Shown here in pieces: positions 51,023 to 59,790 of a stretch of DNA of 64,000 nt. The first letter of the stretch is position 1, and every line of letters begins with the position of its first letter. Source of the DNA: Thalassospira sp. HJ (GTDB lineage Bacteria > Pseudomonadota > Alphaproteobacteria > Rhodospirillales > Thalassospiraceae); contig NZ_JYII01000019.1 of NCBI RefSeq assembly GCF_000948415.1, positions 186,001 to 250,000 on the forward strand, read 5' to 3'. The position numbers and the translations under genes are program-made. Under the pieces are notes generated by a model. It was not told where the DNA came from. It made no database searches and saw only the letters and a program-made list of their open reading frames with translations.

Positions 51023-51883
51023 TCAGTTCTGATGGACGCGGTTCAATCCCTCTTCGGGATCGTCATCGGGTTCACCGTCATCGTCTTCTTCATCTTCCTT
51101 GTCCTGACGCTGCTGGTTCTCAATCCCCATACGGCGATAGGAGCGATAAGACAGCGGGAAGGTTATGAAATAGATCGCGGCAATGGCCGAAAGGGTCAGC
51201 CACGGCGAGGACACCAGAAACGCCACCGACGCCCCAAATGCCAACATCAACGGCAACACCCAGGCGCGCGGCACCTTGACCTTCTTGAAGCTGAATGTCG
51301 GCAGGCGCGATACCATCAGGCCCGCAATGATCACACCATAAGGGGCGACGATATAGGGGCTGTCAAAGATGCCTTCGCCGAACTGGAAGGTCAGAACAAT
51401 CGGCCACATGGCAAGGGCGGCTGCCGCCGGGGCCGGAACCCCGGTAAAGAACCGGTAGGCCCAAGTCGGCAGTTCAGGTTCGCCCAGCATCTGCGTGTTA
51501 AAGCGCGCCAGACGCAGCATCATGCAAACCGCAAACAGAAGCGACAATGCCCAGCCAATGCCGCCAAATTCATGCAGCGACCAGAAATACAGCATCATGG
51601 CCGGAGCAACGCCAAAGCAGACAAAGTCCGACAGGCTGTCAAGTTCGCCCCCAAAACGGCTGGATGCGTTGAGCATGCGGGCAAGACGGCCATCAAGACC
51701 GTCAATGATCCCGGCAATCAGAATGGCGGCAACGGCGGCTTCCCAACGATCCTGCATCGCAAAGCGGATCGAGGTCAGACCGGCACACATCCCCATGATC
51801 GTCGCAACGTTCGGCACAAGTCGCGTTAGCGACATCGCCTTGAAACGACGGGGACGACGAACGGGATCGATGCCGCCTGCCAT
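51023..51883 (-). CDS. pssA: CDP-diacylglycerol--serine O-phosphatidyltransferase
   Basis: 286 residues. Six or more membrane segments; the CDP-alcohol phosphotransferase motif is DGLDGRLARMLNASSRFGGELDSLSDF (DG-x2-AR-x8-G-x3-D-x3-D). It makes phosphatidylserine from CDP-diacylglycerol and serine in the inner membrane. The ATG overlaps the psd stop by one base (TAATG), so the two steps of phosphatidylethanolamine synthesis are coupled. The acidic C-terminal tail (EDEEDDDGEPDDDPEEG) is unusually long. Confidence 0.94.
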   Translation of the reverse strand: MAGGIDPVRRPRRFKAMSLTRLVPNVATIMGMCAGLTSIRFAMQDRWEAAVAAILIAGIIDGLDGRLARMLNASSRFGGELDSLSDFVCFGVAPAMMLYFWSLHEFGGIGWALSLLFAVCMMLRLARFNTQMLGEPELPTWAYRFFTGVPAPAAAALAMWPIVLTFQFGEGIFDSPYIVAPYGVIIAGLMVSRLPTFSFKKVKVPRAWVLPLMLAFGASVAFLVSSPWLTLSAIAAIYFITFPLSYRSYRRMGIENQQRQDKEDEEDDDGEPDDDPEEGLNRVHQN

Positions 51884-52605
51884 TATCGGATCTCCCCGAC
51901 TGCGGCGTCCTTGCCCTTGGCTGAGACATCAGCAAGGACGGTTTCACCGGCAATCGTCGTTTGCCCGACAATCACGTTGGGCGAGACACCTTCGGGCAGA
52001 TACACATCCACGCGCGAGCCAAAGCGGATCAGACCGAAACGTTCACCCGCTTTGAGCTGCGAACCGGTACCGACATCACACAGAATACGGCGCGCAACCA
52101 GACCGGCTATCTGGACAACACCGAACTCGCGGCCTTCCTTGTCACGGACAAGAAGGATCTGGCGTTCGTTGTTTTCCGATGCCTTGTCGAGTTCGGCATT
52201 GACGAACTTGCCGGGCACATAGGCCTCGCCAACGATTTCGCCATTGACCGGGCAGCGGTTCACATGGACGTTGAACACATTCATGAAGATCGACACACGC
52301 GTACGCGGGGTCTTGTCGTCAAGTTCAAGTTCCTTGGGCAGCGGCGCCTGCGAAATCATGCAAACGCGGCCATCTGCCGGGGAAATCACCAGATTTTCAT
52401 CGGTGGGCGTAATACGATCCGGGTCGCGGAAGAAATACGCGCACCAAAGTGTCAGGATCACGCCGATCCAGCCCAGCGGTTCCGCAATCAGGAACAAGCC
52501 CACAGTGATCGCTGCAAAGATCGCAACGAATTTCCAGCCTTCCGGATTGATCGGCACAAGAACGGATTTCAAAGTCTTAATTCCCTGGTTGCCATGGTTG
52601 GGCAT
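51883..52605 (-). CDS. psd: Phosphatidylserine decarboxylase (short, soluble-type precursor)
   Basis: 240 residues from the ATG at 52605. Starts [24 protein letters not shown] with two membrane segments ([37 protein letters not shown]). Active-site histidine region [16 protein letters not shown]; the self-cleavage site that makes the pyruvoyl group is the GS of [13 protein letters not shown]. Makes phosphatidylethanolamine from phosphatidylserine. This is the short form common in alphaproteobacteria. The structured element copy C lies upstream of its promoter, on the opposite strand. Confidence 0.93.
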   Translation of the reverse strand: MPNHGNQGIKTLKSVLVPINPEGWKFVAIFAAITVGLFLIAEPLGWIGVILTLWCAYFFRDPDRITPTDENLVISPADGRVCMISQAPLPKELELDDKTPRTRVSIFMNVFNVHVNRCPVNGEIVGEAYVPGKFVNAELDKASENNERQILLVRDKEGREFGVVQIAGLVARRILCDVGTGSQLKAGERFGLIRFGSRVDVYLPEGVSPNVIVGQTTIAGETVLADVSAKGKDAAVGEIR

Positions 52606-52701
52606 ATCAATTTGGTACGCATGGTACCGTGCGGGCGCATTCCTACCATCTAGTGATGACAAAGGGCAACGCAACCCGCGTCAAACTGTTTGGCCCCAAA
52701 C

Positions 52702-52968
52702 TAGGGTTAGGTCCTACTAATTTGGTTTGAATGGTCGCTCAGATTTGTGCGGATACACGAAGCCAAACCGCCGGAAGATATCTATCTTTCAAGGTTTTGC
52801 GACACAGTAGACCGTGCAAATCTGGTCGATCCGAAGGACAGAGTTTATATTTGCAAACTCCTGCGTCAAATCCCTTGAGCGGGATGCCAACCCGCTCGGC
52901 GGCATTTTCCTTGGATTTCACAAATATAAACTCTGCCATTCCAATCAAATTAATAGGGCCTAACCCTA
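52702..52968 (+). repeat. Structured 267-nt element, copy C (plus orientation, diverged)
   Basis: Same layout as copies A and B but with replaced stems. Outer stem TAGGGTTAGGTCCTACTAAT pairs with ATTAATAGGGCCTAACCCTA; arm 1 closes with CAGATTTG/CAAATCTG (others CCGGATTTG/CAAATCCGG), inner stem AAACC/GGTTT; arm 2 with CAGAGTTTATATTTG/CAAATATAAACTCTG, and inner hairpin GAGCGGG/CCCGCTC. Loops CTGCGTCAAATCCCTTG, GGAAGAT...TATCTTTCAA, TTTTGCGACA and GATCCGAAGGAC are unchanged. It lies between divergent-strand genes (psd upstream end, LysM gene downstream end), so it is not in either message in sense orientation. Left flank GTTTGGCCCC equals the right end of copy A. Confidence 0.83.
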
Positions 52969-53023
52969 AAAGGGGCAAAACACACTTACCATGTGCTTTG
53001 CCCCTCGCAAAGAAAAGTGATGC

Positions 53024-54124
53024 TTATTGCTGAATTTCTTCGTTCGGCAGTGCAAAAATCTGCCCCGGGTAAATCAGGTCAGGATCGCGGATCTGGTTGC
53101 GGTTCTGATGATAGATCACCCAGTATTTCAGGCCTTCGCCATAGGTGCGGCGCGCAATACGCCACAGGCTGTTGCCCGGCTGAACGACATAGCGAGAACC
53201 TGGCTCAAGAATCTGGTCAGGTCTTGCGCGTTCGAACGGAATTTCAACACGTGCGGTCACAGTACCCGAACTATCAAGCTGATCTGCACGCATCGTGTAA
53301 TTGCCCGGCTCGATCGGCTCGCCGATGGTCAGTGCCCAGTTGCCGTTTTCATCTGCCGGGGCAGTTCCGACATGCTTGTTATCAAGATAGATCCGAACGG
53401 TATGATCGAGATCCGCCTTGCCTGACATCGCAACACGGCCTTCGGTGTCGTAATCAACAATATCAATCGACAGACGCGGCAGGGTTGCATCCGGCGTATC
53501 GGTTTCTTCGGTTGCAGATGCGGCTTCTGGTGCCGGACCCTGCATGACGGTTGCAGCACCATTGCCTTCGGCCGGAACCTTAAGCGCGATCACAGGCTGC
53601 TTTTCGCTTTCCGGTGCGCTCTCAGCTGCCTCGGCAGTTTCGGCGGTGTCTTCGGATACCGGTGCAGCCTCTTCCTCGGGGATCAGGACAACGACCTTGT
53701 CTTCGGCCTTGGAAACAGTGCCGGTGGCATCTTCGGCCTCAAGCGACAGTTCTCGATCCCCGCTTGCCAGCGGCTTGTTGGGCAGAACAACCCATTCGCC
53801 GCGCTCATCAGCTGTGGCTTCGCCAATCACTTCATCGCCTTCGCGGATACGGACCGTGCTGTTGGGTTCGGCGCGACCGGCGATCACGGCATTTCCATCC
53901 GGACCGATGCGCACGACATCAAAGCTTGGATTGGTAATTTCGGGGGCAGCGGTTTCCGGCTCGGATGCCGGTTCGCTTGGCGTCGTTTCAGTCGCAACTG
54001 CTGGCGCCTGGGTGACTGCCGGTGCGGTTTCGTCATCCGCACTCTTGGTCAGCATGTAGTTCAGCGCAATCGCTGCAATGATCAGTACAACGCCGACAAT
54101 GACGAGGATATAGGGTCGCTTCAC
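53024..54124 (-). CDS. LysM-domain envelope protein with Ig-like repeats
   Basis: 366 residues. N-terminal membrane anchor (ILVIVGVVLIIAAIALNYML), a long Glu/Ala/Thr-rich linker, two Ig-like or Big-type repeats (VRIGPDGNAVIAGRAEPNSTVRIREG and VDYDTEGRVAMSGKADLDHTVRIYL, each ending in NGNWAL or RGEWVV), and a C-terminal LysM domain YVVQPGNSLWRIARRTYGEGLKYWVIY. The LysM binds peptidoglycan. Similar proteins occur near cell-wall genes in alphaproteobacteria; the role is probably structural. Confidence 0.82.
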   Translation of the reverse strand: MKRPYILVIVGVVLIIAAIALNYMLTKSADDETAPAVTQAPAVATETTPSEPASEPETAAPEITNPSFDVVRIGPDGNAVIAGRAEPNSTVRIREGDEVIGEATADERGEWVVLPNKPLASGDRELSLEAEDATGTVSKAEDKVVVLIPEEEAAPVSEDTAETAEAAESAPESEKQPVIALKVPAEGNGAATVMQGPAPEAASATEETDTPDATLPRLSIDIVDYDTEGRVAMSGKADLDHTVRIYLDNKHVGTAPADENGNWALTIGEPIEPGNYTMRADQLDSSGTVTARVEIPFERARPDQILEPGSRYVVQPGNSLWRIARRTYGEGLKYWVIYHQNRNQIRDPDLIYPGQIFALPNEEIQQ

Positions 54125-54344
54125 CGGAAATATCCTTGAACGATGTTTATGTTTTTAACGGTCGCGCTCAAGACACTGAAATTGTTTGCCATATTCCCCT
54201 CAAACAACTCGTCCGAGCACGTTAATTAGAAACTTGTACTACTTTCAGCGCGCAGTTTCCATAACGTAACGAACAAACGATACAGCGCAACCGTTAGGCA
54301 AAGATGAAGAGAATCAGTCTACTCGCCCCGAGTCAACCTTCGCC

Positions 54345-55316
54345 TCAAACTGCTCTGGCTGCCATTTCGGCACCGACATAGGCAACAAGGGCTGCGATGA
54401 TCAGTGGCAAGGCCAGCACGCCAACCTTGATCACACTGCCCAACAGCACCGCCTGCGCAGGGTTATCACTTGGCAAATGCGTGGCCAGCCTGACCGATGC
54501 CTGTCGCCCCGACACCACCAGCAACAAGACCGCAAAGGCAAGACAGGATGCTGGCACAATGATCATCGCACTGGCTGCCGCCGCCATCAGCGCCCCGACA
54601 ACACCAAGCCAGACCGCAACACGGTATTGCGGTGCTGCCTTTTCCGAAATCACGGCCACGATTAGGGCCACCGTCAGGGCTGCCTGCAAGACAACAAAAT
54701 CACTTAACCCGAACAGATGAACGATGATCCCCTGCCCCAGGGCCAATGTCATCAGAACCGCCACCGGTCCCGGCTTTGCGAGATTGATAATATCCACTGC
54801 CGCATCGGCCTTGCTTGCCTTGGGCTTGGCCGTCTTGGTCTTCTTGCCCCTGGTCGGTTTGGCGACCTCGTCATCGTCTTCGGAGAATTCCGGGCGCGTC
54901 ACCCACAGGAAGCAGCCGCCAACAATCAGAAACGCCAGCCAGGCAATGATTTGGATCGCACCGGGATGGTATGAAAGCCCGCTGATCGGGGCTGCCAACA
55001 CCAACCAGGCACCCAGCAACAAGATCACCCCGGCAACGCCCAGCGATACCCGTTCCGACAGTCGGGAAAAGTCCATAATCGCGCCGCAGATACCGCCAAG
55101 TACAAGCATCAAAAGGGCCGCCCCCACGCCACCGCGTGCAGTTTCGGGCAAGCCGATGGCTGCCGGCACGGCAACCGCCACCGCCGGAATGATCGCGCCC
55201 AACACAAGGCGGCGCGCAATCGCACGTTCCAGCCCCAGCCACAAGGCCAGCATCAAAACAGCGGCAATGATGCCCGAGATCACGATGGCAAGAATGAATG
55301 GACTATCGACAAACAC
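54345..55316 (-). CDS. Polytopic membrane protein of unknown function
   Basis: 323 residues from the GTG at 55316, which removes a hydrophilic lead that lacks a ribosome-binding site. About nine membrane segments, with a lysine-rich cytoplasmic loop after segment 5 (TRGKKTKTAKPKASKADAA). I do not recognise a family. It stands alone between the LysM gene and the LOG gene. Compositional features are those of a genuine inner-membrane protein. Confidence 0.6.
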   Translation of the reverse strand: MFVDSPFILAIVISGIIAAVLMLALWLGLERAIARRLVLGAIIPAVAVAVPAAIGLPETARGGVGAALLMLVLGGICGAIMDFSRLSERVSLGVAGVILLLGAWLVLAAPISGLSYHPGAIQIIAWLAFLIVGGCFLWVTRPEFSEDDDEVAKPTRGKKTKTAKPKASKADAAVDIINLAKPGPVAVLMTLALGQGIIVHLFGLSDFVVLQAALTVALIVAVISEKAAPQYRVAVWLGVVGALMAAAASAMIIVPASCLAFAVLLLVVSGRQASVRLATHLPSDNPAQAVLLGSVIKVGVLALPLIIAALVAYVGAEMAARAV

Positions 55317-55662
55317 GTTGGGCGGTCCTGCCTTCTTTTTATGGTTACGTTCAATACAGTTTCCTGCTTCAGGAACTACCCATCCCACAATCAGGTTCAG
55401 AACTTGTTAACCCTGCGACAAAAAGCGCGCGATCGGAGGGTTTCCAAGGTAGTGCGATCAATGCCAAAGCGTGTTGGCAACAATACGGCCAAAGGCGATC
55501 AAATCAGGGCACGGGCATGTCACTTAAATTTCAGATGCTGCCATGCGGAAATTACTGCCACAGATGTGATTTGATCGGTTAAGGTCGCTTTCCGTACGGG
55601 ACGATGCGCAAACCATGCGCCGTTCCGCTACCTGCGAAACAAGAAACACAAGGCAGGTCGCC
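55317..55662. other. Intergenic region before the LOG gene
   Basis: About 345 bases with the divergent promoters of the membrane protein and LOG genes. Short frames here have no support. Nothing else seen. Confidence 0.45.
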
Positions 55663-56247
55663 ATGACTAAAGTTAAATCAATCTGTGTCTTTTGCGGTGC
55701 GTCGAACGGCAAGGACCCGCGACACATGGAAAATGCCATCGCCTTTGGCAAGATGATGGCCGAACGCGGCATCACGCTGGTCTATGGCGGGGGTCGCATC
55801 GGTCTGATGGGGGCTGTGGCAGATGGCGTCATGCAAAATGGCGGCACCGTGGTGGGCATCATTCCGGCCCATCTTGATGATATCGAAGTTGGCCATACCG
55901 GCCTGTCCGAACTGATCGTTTGCAAATCCATGCATGAACGCAAGGTCGAGATGTTCCGGCGCTCGGACGCCTTTGTCACCTTGGCCGGCGGCCTTGGCAG
56001 CCTGGACGAGGCGTTTGAAGCCATGACGCTGCGCCAGCTTGGAATTCATGACAAGCCGATGGTGTTCCTCAATGCGCTTGGCTATTGGGACAAGTGCTTT
56101 GACATGATTGACGGCATTATCGAGGACGGCTTTGCCCGCCCAAGCCACAAGAACCTCTATACCGTTGCCAACACGCTTGATGAAATCTTTGAGCAGCTTG
56201 CCGCCGAACCGGCCCCGCGCTTTGACCCGCGCGAAAAACTGTTCTGA
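55663..56247 (+). CDS. LOG-family nucleotide phosphoribohydrolase (TIGR00730)
   Basis: 194 residues from the ATG at 55663. Rossmann-type start ICVFCGASNGKDP, LVYGGGRIGLMGAVADGVMQNGG, MHERKVEMFRRSDAFVTLAGGLGSLDEAFEAMTLRQLG. The usual PGGxGTxxE reads AGGLGSLDEAFE; the glutamate needed for catalysis is present. Members cleave nucleoside 5'-monophosphates (cytokinin riboside 5'-monophosphate or AMP) to base and ribose phosphate. A terminator follows. Confidence 0.9.
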   Translation: MTKVKSICVFCGASNGKDPRHMENAIAFGKMMAERGITLVYGGGRIGLMGAVADGVMQNGGTVVGIIPAHLDDIEVGHTGLSELIVCKSMHERKVEMFRRSDAFVTLAGGLGSLDEAFEAMTLRQLGIHDKPMVFLNALGYWDKCFDMIDGIIEDGFARPSHKNLYTVANTLDEIFEQLAAEPAPRFDPREKLF

Positions 56248-56277
56248 TCCGAACGTCACTCCGCACTCAAGCATCAA

Positions 56278-56313
56278 GACGCCGTCCGATTCACATCGGG
56301 CGGCGTTTTTTTT
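56278..56313 (+). terminator. Rho-independent terminator
   Basis: GACGCCGTCCGAT and ATCGGGCGGCGT pair with one mismatch, followed by eight T residues; ends the LOG gene. Confidence 0.9.
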
Positions 56314-56503
56314 GTTACAGCGCCGTCATCCATCGATGAATTTGCCAGTCATGTTCGTTTGAGCATCACCTCAAAAGGCGCGGTTTTCTGCCGCGTTCGC
56401 CGCCTTCTGAATATTCATATGAATGTCATGCTTCTGAAATCTTAGTGACAACGAAGCCGCGTATGATCGCTTCAATGTTCAAAACAACAAATTGAACGAT
56501 CAA

Positions 56504-57289
56504 ATGAATATTTCTGCGCGACAACGCGACATCATCGACATCCTGCGCCGCGACAGTTTTGTCTCCATCGACAAACTGGCCGAGCATTTTGACGTTACCC
56601 CGCAAACCGTGCGGCGCGACGTCAATATGCTGAGCGACGCCAATCTGGTGCGCCGTCGCCATGGGGGCGTTGAATATGCCGGTGAACCGGGCATGAACCT
56701 GTCCTATGACAGCCGCCAGGTCACCAATATCGCGGCCAAGCACGCCATATCCCTGCATGTCGCAAGCCTGATCCCCGACGGGGCGTCGATCCTGATCGGG
56801 ATTGGCAGCACGCTGGAACTGGTGGCGCTTAATCTTGTCGATCATCGCAACCTGACCGTGATTACCAACAACATGAATGCCGCCATGGCGTTGGGCAACA
56901 ATACCGGCAACCGGATTGTCATTCCTGGCGGCACGCTGCGCCTGCCTGATCGCGATGTCATCAGCCCAGAAGCCGAGGCGATGTTTAACAAATACAAGGT
57001 CGATTTCGGCCTGTTTGGCGTCGGAGGGATCGAACCCGATGGGACCCTGACCGATTTCGATCATCGCGAAGTATCCCTGCGCCAATCGATTGCGGGTAAC
57101 TGCCGCAATTCCATCCTTGTTGCCGATCAATCGAAATTCGGCCGCCCGGCCCCGGCCAAGGGCGGACACATCACCGACCCGGACTTGATCGTGGTTGATG
57201 GCGTCCCGGGTGGCGTATTCGATCCGTTGTTTGACCGTCAGGACGTTCGCGCACGTCTGCAAATTGCCAAAAGCGAAAATTACGAATGA
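56504..57289 (+). CDS. DeoR family transcriptional regulator
   Basis: 261 residues from the ATG at 56504; a TTG 12 bases upstream is the alternative. The N-terminal helix-turn-helix has RQRDIIDILRRDSFVSIDKLAEHFDVTPQTVRRDVNML and the C-terminal sugar-phosphate-sensing domain starts SYDSRQVTNIAAKHAISLHVASLIPDGASILIGIGSTLE. It overlaps the ATPase gene by 4 bases and is the likely GlpR-type repressor of the transporter operon, responding to a sugar phosphate such as glycerol 3-phosphate. Confidence 0.88.
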   Translation: MNISARQRDIIDILRRDSFVSIDKLAEHFDVTPQTVRRDVNMLSDANLVRRRHGGVEYAGEPGMNLSYDSRQVTNIAAKHAISLHVASLIPDGASILIGIGSTLELVALNLVDHRNLTVITNNMNAAMALGNNTGNRIVIPGGTLRLPDRDVISPEAEAMFNKYKVDFGLFGVGGIEPDGTLTDFDHREVSLRQSIAGNCRNSILVADQSKFGRPAPAKGGHITDPDLIVVDGVPGGVFDPLFDRQDVRARLQIAKSENYE

Positions 57290-58410
57290 CTGACCAATCC
57301 CCCTTTATTCGCATCACTTCCGTGTCGCGCGTGTTTAACGGCGGCAATGGCGTGCATGACCTGTCACTCGACATTCCACGCGGAAGCTTTGTCGTTTTGC
57401 TCGGCCCATCTGGCTGTGGCAAATCGACAACCCTGCGTCTGATTGCCGGCCTTGAAACCGCAGATCAGGGAAGCATCGCGATTGATGGCAAGGACGTCAC
57501 CAGCACACCGCCGTCGAAACGCGGCCTGTCGATGGTGTTTCAGTCCTATGCCCTGTTCCCGCACCTAAGTGTGGCGGAAAACATCGTCTTTGGCCTGAAG
57601 GTTCGCAAAACCAAAAAGGACGAGATCAAAACCCGTCTTGAGGATGCGCTTCGCGTCACCGGCCTTGAAGGATATGAAGACCGCAAACCAGCCCAGCTTT
57701 CCGGTGGTCAGCGCCAACGCGTGGCACTCGCCCGCGCGATTGTCGCCGGCCATCCGCTGTGCCTGATGGACGAGCCGCTTTCAAACCTTGATGCCAAACT
57801 GCGTCATGCAGTGCGCAAGGATATCCGCGATCTGCAGCAGCGCCTTGGCATCACGGTGGTTTATGTCACCCACGATCAGACCGAAGCCATGAGCATGGCC
57901 GACATCGTCATTCTGATGAAGGATGGCCGGATCGAGCAGGTCGGTGATCCAGCCGATCTTTACCTTAAGCCCGCGACCGCCTTTGCCGCGGGTTTTGTTG
58001 GAAGCCCACCCATGACGCTGATCCCGGCCAATGCACTCCCGGCCAACGTCATCCCAGGTGGCTTTGATGCCAACACCCTGACCTTTGGCATTCGCCCCGA
58101 GGACCTGGTTCTGAGCACCGATCCCAAAGCCATAAAAACCGGCATTCCTGCGACCGTCACGGGCAGTGAATTCCTTGGTGCAGAGACATTCGTTTTTGTT
58201 GCGATCCCGGGCACTGAGGGGGCCACCGGCCGCCTGCCGGGTCGCGTTGAAATTTCGCCCGGGACAGAAGTCTCGCTCAGTTGGGCTGGCGCTGCGGCCC
58301 ACTGGTTTGATGGCGAAGGCGGTCATCGTCTGACACCGACGGTACCGGGCACATCAGCGCAAGATACCAAGATCACCTCTCAACCTGACACTGCAACTTC
58401 GACACTTTAA
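57286..58410 (+). CDS. ABC transporter ATP-binding protein, Ugp/Mal type
   Basis: 374 residues. Walker A GPSGCGKSTT, Q-loop FQSYALFPHLSVAENI, signature LSGGQRQRVALARAI, Walker B LCLMDEPLSNLDAKLR, and a C-terminal regulatory TOBE-like domain from about residue 240. This long form with the MOI/TOBE tail is that of UgpC and MalK. Energises the uptake system encoded downstream. Start overlaps the regulator stop (ATGA). Confidence 0.92.
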   Translation: MTDQSPFIRITSVSRVFNGGNGVHDLSLDIPRGSFVVLLGPSGCGKSTTLRLIAGLETADQGSIAIDGKDVTSTPPSKRGLSMVFQSYALFPHLSVAENIVFGLKVRKTKKDEIKTRLEDALRVTGLEGYEDRKPAQLSGGQRQRVALARAIVAGHPLCLMDEPLSNLDAKLRHAVRKDIRDLQQRLGITVVYVTHDQTEAMSMADIVILMKDGRIEQVGDPADLYLKPATAFAAGFVGSPPMTLIPANALPANVIPGGFDANTLTFGIRPEDLVLSTDPKAIKTGIPATVTGSEFLGAETFVFVAIPGTEGATGRLPGRVEISPGTEVSLSWAGAAAHWFDGEGGHRLTPTVPGTSAQDTKITSQPDTATSTL

Positions 58411-58426
58411 CAGGGAACTTTTGTCC

Positions 58427-59692
58427 ATGCGTAACATCGTAACCAGTGCTGCAATCGCAGCCGGACTGATGGCAACGGCGGCAAGCCCGGCCTTTGCCGC
58501 CACCGAGTTGACCATGTATTACCCGATCGCTGTTGGCGGCCCGCTGACCAACGTCATTGACGGCATGATCGAAGGTTTTGAGTCCGAAAACCCGGACGTC
58601 AAAGTCAACGCCATCTATGCCGGCAACTATGACGACACCCGTCTGCGTGCGGTTTCCGCAATCAAAAGCGGCGATCCAGCACAGCTTTCGGTCATGTTCT
58701 CGATCGACGTGTACGACCTGATCGAACAGGACCTGATTGTCCCGTTTGATGACGTTGTCAAAACCGCAGAAGACAAGGAATGGCTGAACGGCTTCTATCC
58801 GGCGCTGATGGCCAATGGCAATGTCGATGACAAAACCTGGGGCATCCCGTTCCAGCGTTCGACCATTGTCATGTACTACAACAAGGACATGTTCCGCGCA
58901 GCCGGTCTTGATCCGGAAATGCCGCCGCAAACCTGGGAAGAACTGGTTTCCACCGGCAAGGCGCTTTCGAAAGACGGCAAATGGGGCCTGATGGTTCCTT
59001 CGACCGGGTATCCGTACTGGATGTTCCAGTGCTTTGCCATCCAGAACGGCAAGGAACTGATGAGCGGTGATGGCACCGAAACCTATTTCGATGATCCGGC
59101 CGTTGTTGAGGCGCTTCAGTTCTGGCGCGACCTTGCGACCGAAGAAAAAATCATGCCGGAAGGCACCATTGAATGGGGCACGCTCCGTCAGGCCTTCGTT
59201 CAGGGGCAGACGGCCATGATGTGGCATTCAACCGGCAACCTTTCGGCTGTCAAGCGCGAAGCAAAGTTTGATTTCGGCGTTGCCATGCTGCCGAAACACA
59301 AACAGCCGGGCTCGCCGACCGGTGGCGGCAACTTCTACCTGTTCAAGGATTCTACTGACGAGCAGAAAGAAGCATCGCTGGCTCTGATCAAATACATGAC
59401 CGCACCGGAACGTGCCGCAGAATGGTCGATTGCGACCGGTTATGTCGGTGTTACCCCGGCGGCCTACGAAACCGATGCGCTGAAGTCCTATGTCGCGGAC
59501 TTCCCGCCGGCACTGGTTGCCCGCGATCAGCTTGAAGTTTCGGTTGCCGAGTTCTCGACCTATGACACCGCACGTGTCCGCGAAGGTCTGAACAACGCCA
59601 TCCAGGCGGCCCTGACCGGCGAGAAAACCCCGGAAGAGGCCCTTGGCGATGCCCAGGCCGAAGCCAACCGTCTTCTGCGGGCCTTCCACTAA
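58427..59692 (+). CDS. ABC transporter substrate-binding protein, Ugp-like
   Basis: 421 residues from the ATG at 58427; AGGGAA lies upstream. Signal peptide IAAGLMATAASPAFAATELTM. The mature protein has YYPIAVGGPLTNVIDGMIEGFESENPDVKVNAIYAGNYDD and WNQGKTAMMW-like features of the family-1 binding proteins, with QAFVQGQTAMMWHSTGNLS. UgpB-like proteins bind glycerol 3-phosphate or phosphodiesters, others sugars; ligand not certain. A hairpin lies between it and the permease genes. Confidence 0.88.
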   Translation: MRNIVTSAAIAAGLMATAASPAFAATELTMYYPIAVGGPLTNVIDGMIEGFESENPDVKVNAIYAGNYDDTRLRAVSAIKSGDPAQLSVMFSIDVYDLIEQDLIVPFDDVVKTAEDKEWLNGFYPALMANGNVDDKTWGIPFQRSTIVMYYNKDMFRAAGLDPEMPPQTWEELVSTGKALSKDGKWGLMVPSTGYPYWMFQCFAIQNGKELMSGDGTETYFDDPAVVEALQFWRDLATEEKIMPEGTIEWGTLRQAFVQGQTAMMWHSTGNLSAVKREAKFDFGVAMLPKHKQPGSPTGGGNFYLFKDSTDEQKEASLALIKYMTAPERAAEWSIATGYVGVTPAAYETDALKSYVADFPPALVARDQLEVSVAEFSTYDTARVREGLNNAIQAALTGEKTPEEALGDAQAEANRLLRAFH

Positions 59693-59709
59693 GAACGCCC
59701 GATCTGCAC

Positions 59710-59748
59710 GCCGAAGCGGGGAATTTCCCGCTTCGGCACCTTTTCTTT
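59710..59748 (+). terminator. Intercistronic hairpin (partial terminator) in the ABC operon
   Basis: GCCGAAGCGGG and CCCGCTTCGGC form an 11-pair stem with a six-base loop, followed by ACCTTTTCTTT. It would end most transcripts after the binding-protein gene or protect that part of the message, giving more binding protein than permease, as in mal and other ABC operons. Confidence 0.8.
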
Positions 59749-59790
59749 GATGATTTTATTTATCCGTTTTGATTGCAGGACGTGCCGACC

